From Neolecta irregularis DAH-3 (lineage: Eukaryota; Ascomycota; Neolectomycetes; Neolectales; Neolectaceae): DNA of 64,000 nucleotides. A program made the position numbers and the translations under genes. The DNA is taken from contig LXFE01000119.1 in NCBI GenBank assembly GCA_001929475.1, forward strand, positions 1-64,000, written 5' to 3'. Below are positions 10,331 to 21,338 of the stretch, in pieces. The notes below the pieces were generated by a model. It was not told where the DNA came from and ran no database searches. It saw only the letters and a list, made by a program, of their open reading frames with translations. Positions within the stretch are counted from its first letter, which is position 1, and the number at the start of each line of letters is the position of its first letter.

Positions 10331-12982
10331 ATGGCCGCAATTGCAGAGAAACCCTCCGGTCAGATGGCCCAATCGCCTATTATGGGTCCTTTGAGAATGC
10401 TAATTCTCATTCTTATTGCGGGTGTGTTCTCTAGTTAGATCGAGGGATTCATCTTGGTTCAGGAGCTGCCATTAGTTCGCGTTTGTTTTCGGTCATTCGA
10501 TTTGAGTCAATTATTCACGAGGTATGCTTTTGAAGCTTTTTCTCTGGTTAAAATCTAGTTCGATCCTTGGTTCAATTATAGAGCATCAATAAAGTTGGTT
10601 GAAGACGGCATCTATGTATTATCACACATTAACTCTACATTAGACTTATCAGAAAGGAATTTTGGAATTGGTTTGATGAACGCAGTTGGTATCCGCTCGG
10701 CAGAGTTGTGGGAGGGACATTGTATCCCGGGTTGATGGTCACGTCGGGTATCATTTACAATTTTCTTCAAAAGATCAACCTTCCCGTGGAGATTCGCAAT
10801 ATCTGTGTTATGCTGGCTCCTGGATTTTCAGGACTAACCGCTCTTGCAACATATTTCTTCACAACGGAAATGAAGAACGAGTCAGCTGGACTCTTGGCTG
10901 CTGCATTTGTAGGCATTGTTCCAGGTTTTCTTTCCCAGCTGATGATATCTCACTACTTCAAGGTTATATTTCTCGTTCAGTAGCTGGCTCCTACGATAAT
11001 GAAGCAATTGCAATCACTCTGCTCATGACGACCTTTTTCCTCTGGATCAAGGCACAAAAGACCGGATCAGTCCTTTGGTCAGCGGCGACCGCTTTATTCT
11101 ACTTCTACATGGCCGCCGCATGGGGAGGTTACGTTTTTATCACAAACATGATACCATTACATGTCTTCGTTCTTATCCTCATGGGCCGTTTCTCGAACCG
11201 AATTTACGTCGCATATTCAAGCTATTATACCCTTGGGACTTTGATGAGTATGCAGGTCCCTTTTGTTGGCTTCCAGCCGATTCGAACAAGCGAACATATG
11301 GCTGCAATGGGTACTTTCATGAATCAAGGTAACTTCTTTAATGATGAAAGGAATATTCGGACTTGTCCAAATCATTGCCTTCGTGGAACACATCCGTTCT
11401 CATGTACCCCAAAATCAGTTCAAATCACTTCTCCGCGCAGTTATCTTCATTTCTTTCATTCTTGCTTTTGGAGCATTGGTCACACTAACTCTTTCTGGGA
11501 TTATTGCTCCTTGGACTGGCCGATTTTATAGTCTTTGGGATACAGGCTATGCCAAAATCCACATACCTATCATTGCATCAGTTTCTGAACATCAGCCAAC
11601 GCCATGGCCAAGTTTCTTCTTCGATTTATCATTCTTGGTCTGGCTATTCCCTGTTGGCATTTATTTGTGTTTCCGGGAGTTGCGAGATGAACACGTATTC
11701 GTCATTTTGTATGCCGTTATGGCAAGTTACTTTTCCGGTATGACAACTTCCTTGAATCCAACTTATCTGAGGCGTTATGGTACGGTTGATGCTAGCTCTT
11801 ACTCCATGTGTCTGTGTTGCGGCTGCAATGGCTGTTAGCAACCTACTCGAAGTCTATCTCGACGCCAGTACTCCTGTCATCGAACCCGCAGAATCCATGC
11901 CAGAAACTGGTGTAGACACCGCCAAACAACATAAGCCCCGAATGTTCCGTCTCTTCAGAGGTCTAGGTTCTCAGGACAGGATTATAGGAATCTTCAATCC
12001 AATTGCTAAACTTGGCGTCGCCTCCACTTTCGGTCTTTTCCTTGTTCTATTCGTCTATCATTGTACCTGGGTCACTTCCAATGCGTACAGCGCACCATCT
12101 GTTGTCCTTGCCTCAAAAATGCCCGATGGAAGTCAACACATCATCGACGATTTCCGCGAGGCTTATTCTTGGCTACGGAAGAACACAGACTACGACGCGA
12201 GGATCATGAGCTGGTGGGATTACGGCTACCAAATCGCAGGAATGGCCGATCGAACTACATTGGTTGACAACAATACCTGGAATAACACACATATCGCTGT
12301 ACGTCTTTTATTTATGACGAATGTTAATAGGCAGACTGTAGGAAAAGCTATGGCTTCCAGCGAAGAAAAAGCATATCCTATTCTCCGACATCATGATGTG
12401 GACTATATTCTTGTAATTTTTGGAGGTTTATTGGGGTACTCTGGAGATGATATGAATAAGGTTTGTGCTCAGTCTTAAAGAAGTTGTCCAATTATCTAGT
12501 TTCTCTGGATGATAAGAATTTCTGAAGGTATCTGGCCAGATGAAGTAAACGAACGAAGTTTCTTCACGGCAACCGGCGAATATAAGATTGATGAAAAGGC
12601 TAGCGAGACGATGAAAAACAGTCTGCTGTACAAGATGTCTTATTACCGGTATCATATCATGGATTTGATACATATCTCTGATCTTTCAAGTTTTAGCGAA
12701 ATATTTAGAGGACAAGATTGTATCGATCGTGTCAGAAATCAAATAGTTCCGAAAGATGGCCCCAAACTAACCCATATCGAAGAGGGTACATGTTACTTGT
12801 GATACAATAAATGACATTTCGCAGCTTTCACTTCTGAAAACTGGATTGTGCGGATATATAAAGTCAAAGATCTGGATTCGTTGGGAAGAGAGCATTCTTC
12901 CGCTGTTGACTTTGAGCAAGGGAAGAAGAAAAGGAGAAGAAGCTTAAAAAAAGGTGCCAGAACGTTGAGAGTTGATATATAG
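10331..12982 (+). CDS. STT3: Oligosaccharyltransferase catalytic subunit STT3
   Basis: Exons 10331-10421, 10463-10521, 10559-10615, 10657-10924, 10963-11310, 11351-11737, 11772-12460, 12500-12648, 12691-12785 and 12825-12982 total 2301 bp, 766 residues. All nine introns are 34-42 nt GT-AG. STT3 transfers the lipid-linked glycan to Asn-X-Ser/Thr acceptors in the ER lumen. The motifs are intact: FDPWFNYRA (lumenal loop with the catalytic Asp), [19 protein letters not shown], and the WWDYG acceptor-binding motif near residue 550, followed by NNTWNNTHI. Many hydrophobic segments precede a soluble lumenal C-terminal domain that ends in a Lys/Arg-rich tail. Exons of 57-59 bp between mini-introns make it easy to misannotate as several short genes. 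Confidence 0.96.
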
Positions 12983-13469
12983 AGTAGTTCTTGTATCTTC
13001 ATCTATATGATCATTGCTTTGTCAATCACAATTGACGTTCATAACAGAAATGCTTTGAAATTTGGCAAAGCTATCAAACACGTAACTATGGGTATATCCG
13101 CATGGCATACTATTACTGAAATGAATTGTTCCTACCTATCAAGTTAATTTCTGCTAGAATAGAAATAAAACTATCCCTTGAATAGACATAGAAGGTAAAG
13201 TTGCTATCTTTGGATCTATTTTCTTCCCGAATTTGCTCTTCGGTTCCACTTTGTTGCTTCGGACAAAATTACGCGCATCGAGGATTCGAGAATTAACGCC
13301 CGTTCCGCCTCCTTCTTCAGCCTGTGAAACTTACTGACACAAATCGCGAAAACCAAATCACCACTTTGTCTCTGCAACTTGTTTTCAACAGAGATCCAAT
13401 CGCGTCCAACTTTTAATTGCCAATCCATTTCAAGGGAAGGCAGTGTCGGATTTCAACTAACTCCACCTC
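12983..13469. other. Intergenic stretch upstream of the PCI gene
   Basis: About 490 bp. A 70-codon minus-strand frame (13428-13216, starting ATGGATTGGCAATT) is open and charged. It could be a small gene, but I recognise no motif and find no supporting splice or partner. The region must hold the promoter of the gene at 13470. Confidence 0.4.
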
Positions 13470-14965
13470 ATGGCACTGGAGTACATTAGAACTCTACACC
13501 AATTGCTTTCTCATATCAACAAATGTATCTTAACAAAAGACGGCGAAGGGCTTTCGCGTGCTTTTCACCTTGGAGCACCACAATTTTCAGCTCCAATAGC
13601 ATATTCAGCCAGCGAAGCTTCCGGAGAACGAGAAATAAGATCCGACTTGAATGATAAATCCTGGACGGATCCTGTGCTTACATTGTGGAAGGCTATCGGC
13701 GCCTTGGGACGGGAAGAGAATTACATCAAAGTTTTAGATGAACTGAGTATTTTGTTACAGTTTATCCCTTCCTGCTTCAAACCATTGAAGCTGATCAACA
13801 AGACAAGTACTGCGAGGATTTATGGTTTGGGACGCTTGGGCTTTACACGTTCTTTATGTTGTTTGCAAAGATCTGAGACGGTTTGCATTGATTGTGCTTT
13901 CCCGTTGTCAAAGCCGATGTAACTGACTTTGTGAGGTAGATCGACAACTTCAGAAATCTGGAAAGAAGGCTGAACGGCTCGAGGAAGCAGCTAGAGCCAT
14001 CAATAAAGCCTTCACTCTTTGCATTACGGATCGGTACGTTTCTAATGAAGCCCGGACTTACGCTATAGAGCGCCCATGGAAGAATCAAGGAAATGGGGAT
14101 CATTGTGTATTGCTGGAATTCTGTTCAAAATTTACTTCAAGGTATCTGCAGAAATTACTCGCTCATTAATTCGTAGCTGAATCGGCTTCCGCTATGTAAA
14201 AATTTGCAGCGGAGTATGACCGTGTCGGATATTCCTCCGCTAGAGTATTTTCCCAAGGCACATGTAGTAACATATCGATACTACACAGGCGTTTTGTATT
14301 TTCTGAACGAAGAGTATAGAAAGGTGCAAGTCTTTGACTATTAAAGATTAACGAGACAGTCTGAAGAAGAATTGATGGCAGCATTGTATCAGTGCCATCC
14401 AGAGTCACTGCGTAATCAGGAGTACGCAATGCTTGACTTAATCCGAGATACTCATATTGACAGGTTGATACTGACTTATCTAATTCCTACTCTCCTCGTC
14501 ACATCCCACAGTAGACCTAAACCAGCTCTCTTGAGCCGCTTTCCGAATCTTGAACGACTCTACTCGCCCATAGCAACAGCTCTACGTTCAGGAAACCTCC
14601 GGGAATACGATCTGGCCCTGGTCGCCGGCGAAACTGAATTCATTACACGAAGAACGTATCTTACCGTCGAACGTGCACGAGTTTTGGCAGTTCGAAATCT
14701 TTTTCGACGGACATGGCTATTGTCTGATACAAATACCAGGCTAAGTATTGAAACTTTCCGGGTGGCTTTACAGGTGTCTGGGATTAGTGTCGATTTGGAA
14801 GAAGTGGAGTGTATGTTGGCCAATATGATTTATAAGGTATCTCCATGATCTGAAAATGCTGCTAATAATCAGGGATATGTAAAAGGTTATATTTCCCAAG
14901 AACGCAGTATGGTTGTCCTTAGTGCAAAGGAGGCTTTTCCCTCGGTCGTTCCTGGATTCCCCTAA
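13470..14965 (+). CDS. PCI-domain protein of the PCID2/Csn12/Thp1 family
   Basis: These proteins act in mRNA export (TREX-2, Thp1/PCID2) or as the COP9-associated Csn12. Exons downstream of 13870 join into the family core: ARAINKAFTLCITDR, then ESRKWGSLCIAGILFKIYFK, LNRLPLCKNLQRSM, VTYRYYTGVLYFLNEEYRK and YLIPTLLV, and a winged-helix PCI end with MLANMIYKGYVKGYI. Introns near 14034, 14142, 14322, 14433 and 14837 are 35-45 nt GT-AG. The final exon ends with TAA at 14963-14965. The first exon from ATG 13470 reads plausibly, but the one or two introns between about 13750 and 13960 could not be fixed by eye. I cannot separate PCID2 from Csn12. Convergent with NOC2, 152-bp gap. Confidence 0.85.
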
Positions 14966-15117
14966 GTTTGATAAATCGTTTATAACACTCAAAGAGTCTG
15001 GCGAACTTTCGGGTACTTTTTCGCTGTTTCTCCTCTGGTTACTGATGCAAAAACTGTAGGAACAAATCGATCTTTGGACGTGAATAATATAGAGATGGGG
15101 CCGTAGGTCATGTTACT

Positions 15118-17288
15118 TCAATTGTTGTCCTCTTCATCATCATCATCATGCTCTTCATCCAAGTCCGTCTCGTCTTCAGTTTCCACTTGATCATGATTTG
15201 AGTCATGCTCATCTTTCAAGGCCTCCCTAAGGAGTCGACGCTTCTCCTCTTTAATTTCCCTTTGAACAGCAACCCATTTTCCCAAAGGAAGTTTGTCAAT
15301 ATCTACACCCTCTAAAAATCTCTCTACTTCACTCACCTTTTCTGGAGAAAACTCAACTTTTGAGCGTTTGCCTTCAATGTATGTGGAATGTAATTCCAAC
15401 TTCTCGACAATAGTGAGAAGAAATTTGTTGAGTTTCACATTCTTGCTTTTTTTCACGTATCGTTTTAATTGTACAATGGTAGGAATGACAAGCTCTGGGA
15501 ACGCGATACTCTTGGATAAAAGATAATAAAACTCTCCGAAGAGCTCAATGACTTGGTCGACGAGCCCATCTTGATAAACTCTCCCGCAGAGATATGCGTT
15601 CGGTGCACGAACAGCGATTTCAAAATCAAGCGGTTTCTGAGTTGAGGGCTTTGCCTTTTTACGTATTTCGGAGGAGTTAATAATTTCAAAGAGGTGCGGA
15701 GTTAGTGGAATATAGGTCCCCGTTGCTTTTGAGATTCGAAGAAGTAATCGGATGAGGTGGAACTGAAGAGGAAAGAATTGCGGTGTGGGTCGTAATCTGA
15801 ATGTTTAGCAAAAGATATCTTGACGGTGTACATACCGAATTGCTCCGAGGGTAATTTGAACAAGCGGATAAATCAAGGGCTTCAGAAGACTTTCTCTCCC
15901 AGCTTTCTGCTCGCGTTCACAATGCATTGACAAAACGGTTGACCAGAAATCCAAGCTATGCACATACTGCCAGTTATACACAGCTTTATGCGATTCCTGT
16001 TATCAGCTTGACTTCAAACAGAACCTCATACTTTTGTTTTGTTATGTATACTTCCACGAAGATGAATGGCAAGTTGTCGGATATAGCCAAACGCAACTGT
16101 ATAGGCTGAACTCTGATCTATTCCAAACAGTTCAGAAGCAGAGTTTTTGGTAAGAGTAATTTGAGGAAGCGAATGAACTGTTGTATGTTTTGATTGCTTT
16201 ACGAGGGCGGTATATGACAACTTTCTGTCACTTTTGTAAACTGGAAAGAGGAATACCTTCATACAAGAATCTCGCACACCAGAGTCTCCAACGCTACTCA
16301 ATTTCCGGGTTACCAGGAACGAGGAAATTCGAACAGAATCGTGAGGTGATGTACTCCACAGATCCAAAATGGTCTTGACGAAAGTTCTGAGGAATTTTCT
16401 GAATGAGAGCATATAGGGCACCAGCTTTTCTGATTCAGACAACACTAATTTGATGGTTATTGGGTCGGTAAGTGTCGGAAGAAGATGAAGGATCGACGAG
16501 AAGTGAGACTTGAGAACTGGCGAGAGGGCTTTGAATTTGGCCGAATCGGTCGGAACTCGCCTTATTCGTAAGTATCAAAAAAGAAGATATGGATACCCTG
16601 TCTTTTGAGAAGGTGGAAGATGGTGAATAACTGATTCTGGTATCTGGACCAGGGATAGCATTAAAATTTGGTTGAATACTACACTGTCAGCCTGGTATGA
16701 TATGAGAATAGTGGCACCTTCAGGATCATCTATTTGGTACTTGTGTATATTCTCCTCGGTTTCATTGAGATGGACGGCTGCTTTGAATGCGACAGCAACT
16801 TTTTTCATCGTTTTGATCGAGTGATCTTTGACAAGTAATGATCTCCACCGCTCAATTTGTTCCAGTGAGAGTAATTCTTGAGATATTTTTGTATTATCTG
16901 GTTTGGCTTTATGGTGTAGGGGTTCATCTTCACTGCTGTCTCCAATTTCAACTTCGGGGTCTTCTTCGTCTTCATTGTTTCCAAAATTCAAAAGATCTTC
17001 CTCGTTGTCTTTCAAAAATTGATAAAACTCAGGATCTTTTTTCTGTAATCTACCAAGCTGTTGCTTGTGATCTTGAGCCAGATTCTCGATTTCATCGTCC
17101 GACTCAAGGGTAGTGCCTTGCACTGGGTTGGCTTTGACCGGTTGCTCATCTACTTTTATTGATCTTGTTGACTTTTTGTCATGCGCTCGATGGGTTTGCT
17201 TTGTTTTCTTGATAGCTTTCCGCCGTTCAAGAGCTTTTGGAAGTTTATTCTTCTGAAACTTTTTCGTCGCTTTTGCCGGTCTTCCCAT
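15118..17288 (-). CDS. NOC2: Nucleolar complex protein 2 (ribosome assembly)
   Basis: Noc2 forms heterodimers with Noc1 or Noc3 that move pre-60S particles through the nucleolus and nucleoplasm. The gene starts with ATG at 17288 (MGRPAKATKKFQKN) and runs through an acidic, Lys-rich region to the Noc2 domain. Exon joins recover its blocks: FKAAVHLNETEE, FRKFLRTFVKTILDLW, AFGYIRQLAIHLRGSIHNKTK, AVYNWQYVHSLDFW, REQKAGRESLLKPLIYPLVQ, FPLQFHLIRLL, and VQLKRYVKKSKNVKLNKF. The tail is Asp/Glu-rich. The first donor (ACA GG then GTATCC) and acceptor (AATAAG) keep the frame; other introns lie near 15.8, 15.9 and 16.2 kb. Start codons of NOC2 and TOA1 are 244 bp apart, divergent. Confidence 0.93.
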
Positions 17289-17532
17289 TGAAAATCGGAG
17301 AAAATATTACTCTATTGGTAATCTGGGAGCGGCAGTCTCGTGAAATTTTCCCTCACAGCATGAATTTTTCCAACCCATAAGAATTCACAAAACACAACCG
17401 CTGTACATATATATACTGTAAAGTTCACTTTAGAGTAGATGACCATAAGATAATGCATAATTATCTATGCGAGCAAACTGAGAAATGCTCGTCGTATTTC
17501 GCAATCGCCAACTGCTCCTCTGCCGATCTGCG
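17289..17532. promoter_or_regulatory. Bidirectional promoter region NOC2 / TOA1
   Basis: 244 bp between divergent start codons, including a TATATATATACTG run at 17408-17419. It must drive a ribosome-assembly gene and a general transcription factor gene. Confidence 0.55.
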
Positions 17533-18464
17533 ATGTCCAACTTGTCGGTGGTAAGCACACCAGTCGTGACATTGTCTGATAAACACAGGGACCGCTTTAT
17601 GCCAGTGTAGTTGAGGTGCGGTATACCAGAAATCTACCTCGTTAATTATCTCAGGATGTAATCGCTTCGTCTCGACCCGATTTCGAAGAGTTTGGTGTTG
17701 ATGAACAAACTCTGCTGGATTTGAAATCCGTATAATCAGCTTCGCTTTTATAATTCTGATATTCAGATCTGGGAGAAAAAGCTTACAGATTCGGATGTTG
17801 CATCATTTCCCTGGTCCGAAGCTTCTTCCCCTCCGCCCCGCAAACCCGAACCCATAATCGCAAATACCGCAATGGCCGCCATGCGTGCAGCGGCCCACGT
17901 CGAACAGTTTGCAAAGCAGAATGGGAGTCAGTACACTACTGGAGCAAGCGAAAGCGTCGCTGGATTAACTGCGTACGCCCATCAACAGGCGCAGCAGCAA
18001 CATCACAATTACCCCAGTTTAATGTTACCCGGCGGCTTAAATTTTCCTGGGAATAGTGCTCGGAATATCCCCCAGAGTGACGGAGCTAGTGATATCTTCG
18101 ATTTACTATCAAAAAGGGTACTCTTGTATCACAGTTTTATTTTGACTCGTAGCAGCAAATCGACTCGATCATTAGCCACAGATATTCCCAACAATCGAAT
18201 TTTGGCGATCCTGACAAGGTCATACCCCAATTAGACGGCTTAGACGATGAAGAAATAAATAGCGATCTAGATGACCCGGACGAAGAGGAGGAAGATAATG
18301 ACGAAGGCGAGGACGGAGACGATAAATCTAAACTTATGCTATGTTTATATGACAAAGTTCAGCGTACCAAGAATAAATGGAAATGCGTTCTCAAAGATGG
18401 AATTGTTACTGCGGATGGAAAAGATTACGTGTTTCATAGGGCGAATGGAGAATTCGAATGGTGA
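17533..18464 (+). CDS. TOA1: TFIIA large subunit (alpha/beta)
   Basis: Exons 17533-17550, 17589-17615, 17655-17729, 17767-18117 and 18156-18464 total 780 bp, 259 residues. TFIIA binds TBP and upstream DNA in RNA polymerase II preinitiation complexes. The spliced N-terminus MSNLSVGPLYASVVEDVI begins the four-helix domain (FEEFGVDEQTLLDLKSIWE). A Gln/Ala-rich spacer and an acidic stretch follow. The C-terminal beta-barrel block is near identical to the family (LCLYDKVQRTKNKWKCVLKD, then YVFHRANGEFEW), ending at the stop as expected. The first two exons are only 18 and 27 bp, so gene finders will likely miss them. Confidence 0.96.
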
Positions 18465-18646
18465 GCTATTCGGCTCTTGTTATGGATCTTATCAGCTTGT
18501 GTATATATTACCCGGTATCATATGTGTCTGAAACTGAATGATTATACGTTTATCATAGATCACAAGGCTGTCTGGAAGATAGGGTGTCGATACTTTTGAC
18601 GCAGAGACACAAGGGCTTCTATAAAATTGTACAAATGTATCTATAT

Positions 18647-20342
18647 CTAAGCAGACTCTGAAGTGTTTGTAGACTTCTTTTCGATATGACAGTTATCGTT
18701 CTTATCCCCACTCACGATATTCGCAGCGGCTGTAATCATTAATGTACCATCACTTCTTGTCCAAATTTCTCCTGCATTTTGTTTCTTGGACGTCTCCGGA
18801 ACAAACAACGCAAATAGGACGAATATCTGGCAAGTTTTAGCTAACGAAGAAAGGAAAAACATACCATAACCCCAATAACGACGAAGATAATGAAGACATA
18901 TCCACCAAGCTTTTCTCGAAGGGGAGGGAAAATGTATGCCTATATGAATTAGCACTTGAATTGAATTGCCTTGACATACAATGACAAACGTAGCCAACAA
19001 ATTCACGGCAACTCCAAAGCTCGGCGCGATGTTCCCAACAACTGCAGCCCCATTAACAACTTCAACAGCCATAGGAAATGGCATAGGTCCGAGTCCAACT
19101 CCAAAAGACGCAACAAATGCAACAGCAGCAATGGCGGTTAATGCTCCAATTCCCTTGACAATGCCGAAGCACATCAATGCGGAGCAAGCGGTCATGCCAA
19201 AGACACTGTGTAGCAACGGTATCTTCCTCCCAATACGATTAGAGAACAATGCCATTAAAAGCGTGGCAAAGAGATTGACAATCGAGATTATGACGCTGAG
19301 ATATTTTGAAAAAGAGCCGAGAAGACCGTTGAGTGTTGTTGTACTATAGAAAATTACGACGTTGATTCCACAGAGTTGCTGGCCCAACATCAAGAGTGAG
19401 ATCACCGCGAATGCTTTTCTCCAATCGTAGACTGCATGCCAGATGTCCTCAAGAGAGGGTCGAGGTTTTATAGAGTTATTTCCAGACGCTATTACGTTAG
19501 AAAGGAGCGAATAAGAAAAGAATATACCATCCCATGCGTCGATTACGCTGCTGGCTTCCTGGTGGTCTAGGAAAACTTTGAGAGTTTGTTCGGCTTTCTT
19601 TTTGCTACCTGTCTCATAGTAATACAGAGGACTTTCGATCGCCCAGATAAGGAGAATTGATTGAGTCAGTTGTATGAACCCACCGAGGGAAAAGATAATT
19701 CGCCATCCAGGCACATTGGAAAGCCCCAATGCCAAAGCTTGGGTGAAGAGAATACCAAGGACACAGGATAACTGAGGGACAAGACCTTAATTTGAGCATT
19801 ATCCATGATCAGAGACATACCAACTGGACCGGTCCATTTCTTTGGAGTAATCTCGGACAAATATTGCGGGACAATGGCCATTGCCTGATTATCAACAATA
19901 ATGTCTTGAGGAAAACATACCAAACCGCTTTGGACACCGGAGATCAATCTTCCGGTAGTCAACATCCCCGGGTTGATTGCAAGGGCCATAAGCAATGGTC
20001 CAAGGATACCGGGAATTGTATTAAACAGCAGTGTGGTCTTTCGACCCATTCGAACGAGACACGGACCCATGAGGGCTCCCAACAATCCTCCAATTGCAAA
20101 GATTGCCGTTGCAAATGCATAGGAACTTGTTGTCATTGAGACACATGAAGGTAGAATTCCCGAAATTGGAGATTCGGTTCGACAAGATACAACATTTTCT
20201 GGACTGTTCATTTCACCCTTTCAAGTTGTCAATAATTATCATCTTAATGTATGTGATATACCAGATGAAGGCCAAACTGGAATGAACCCAGAGCAATTGC
20301 AAAGGCGTTGTACGAGATGTATAAACTTGCTTTAGACAACAT
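18647..20342 (-). CDS. Major facilitator sugar transporter (GLUT/HXT-like)
   Basis: Starts with ATG at 20342 (MLSKASLYISYNAFA) and, after a roughly 45-nt intron, reads GEMNSPENVV as in GLUT-type carriers. Signatures visible: VRMGRKTTLLFN (loop 2-3), QQLCGINVVIFYST (TM7), NRIGRKIPLL (loop 8-9), FGVGLGPMPFPMAVEV (TM10) and FVPETSKK, a PETKG variant, at the end of TM12. The usual PESPRWL is replaced by AIESPLYYYE. Spliced exons near 18.85-18.97 kb give AYIFPPLREKLGGYVFIIF, which restores TM11-12. The C-terminal tail is hydrophilic and ends at 18647. The substrate is probably a hexose, but selectivity cannot be read. Convergent with TOA1. Confidence 0.9.
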
Positions 20343-21338
20343 GATATGATAGAATGTTGACCAAGTAGAAGAATAGAACAGAAAGTGGAGGAATTTCCCT
20401 TCTAATAGAAATTCAGAGGTAGTGTTGCCTGCATCTTTGCTAGCGATAACTGGTAGTGTACCTTCGAGACTGACCCTTGATTGATCCCACCGTCTTGATA
20501 AGGCGCTTGAAATGAGATATAGGGAGAGGATACCAGCTGAAAGAATATCTTTTGAGACCGTTTATTCCTTGAATCTCAATGATTGAGGGACTGAAGACTT
20601 GATAGAGTCTTTGGCTGCCAGTAGAAGAATGCTTGTCTATGACGCCATCGATTATGCAACGAAGATGGCGCATAACGAAGCAGGTAGTCGCGCTTCAGCG
20701 TGTGTCACACGCATAATATAGCTATGTTCTATAGCAGTTCGTTCGGTTTGACATATCGTCGAGTAGTGACCACGGTCGTATAATTTTCCAAGACAGAGTT
20801 GCCAAGACTTGATGAAGGAAAACATTTATACAATTGGACGAAGTACAGAGAAGAAAGAGGGCTCTTCCTATAGCAGCCAGTGACGGAGCTCGTCGTTGCC
20901 GATGGGAAATAAAAAAAGGACGGAAAGTAAGGGGGTGAGAAGTAGCTTTTGTTGGCGTAGCTACACTTCCCAATGACTCTACATTCGCCCGGTCTCAAAA
21001 CAGTCAACTCAGAGGGAATTAAATGACAGTAAATATTTATATTGCATACTCAATCTGATAAACCTTCCTCAAGTTTTCAACTCAAGGCAATTCTGGTTGC
21101 AAATTATAGTACTAGCGCAATTTCTTCTACTGTTCAGTCTTATTAGAAATTTGTATATTACAAAGTAACCAACAACCTTCGAAAGTAGACAGAATGCGTG
21201 AGATTACCATCAAAGTTGTGATCTATAACACGGGATATACAGAATTCCAATATGCATGAGAACCGTCAAACAGACTTTTGAAATACACAAAACGAAATAC
21301 ATTCATAAAAAAGCACGACTTTACAAAACTGGACAATA
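20343..21338. other. Intergenic stretch, no gene supported
   Basis: About 1 kb upstream of the transporter and downstream of UTP17. Short frames at 20440-20673 and 20722-21007 lack motifs. It probably contains the transporter promoter. Confidence 0.55.

Noticed and set aside
9780-10372. Three overlapping minus-strand frames in the LIN1/STT3 gap
   Set aside because: Different frames, no shared motif, and no splice pattern that joins them into a protein.
13216-13428. Possible 70-codon minus-strand gene
   Set aside because: Charged and open but without a motif, a partner or a plausible intron; kept only as a note in the intergenic entry.
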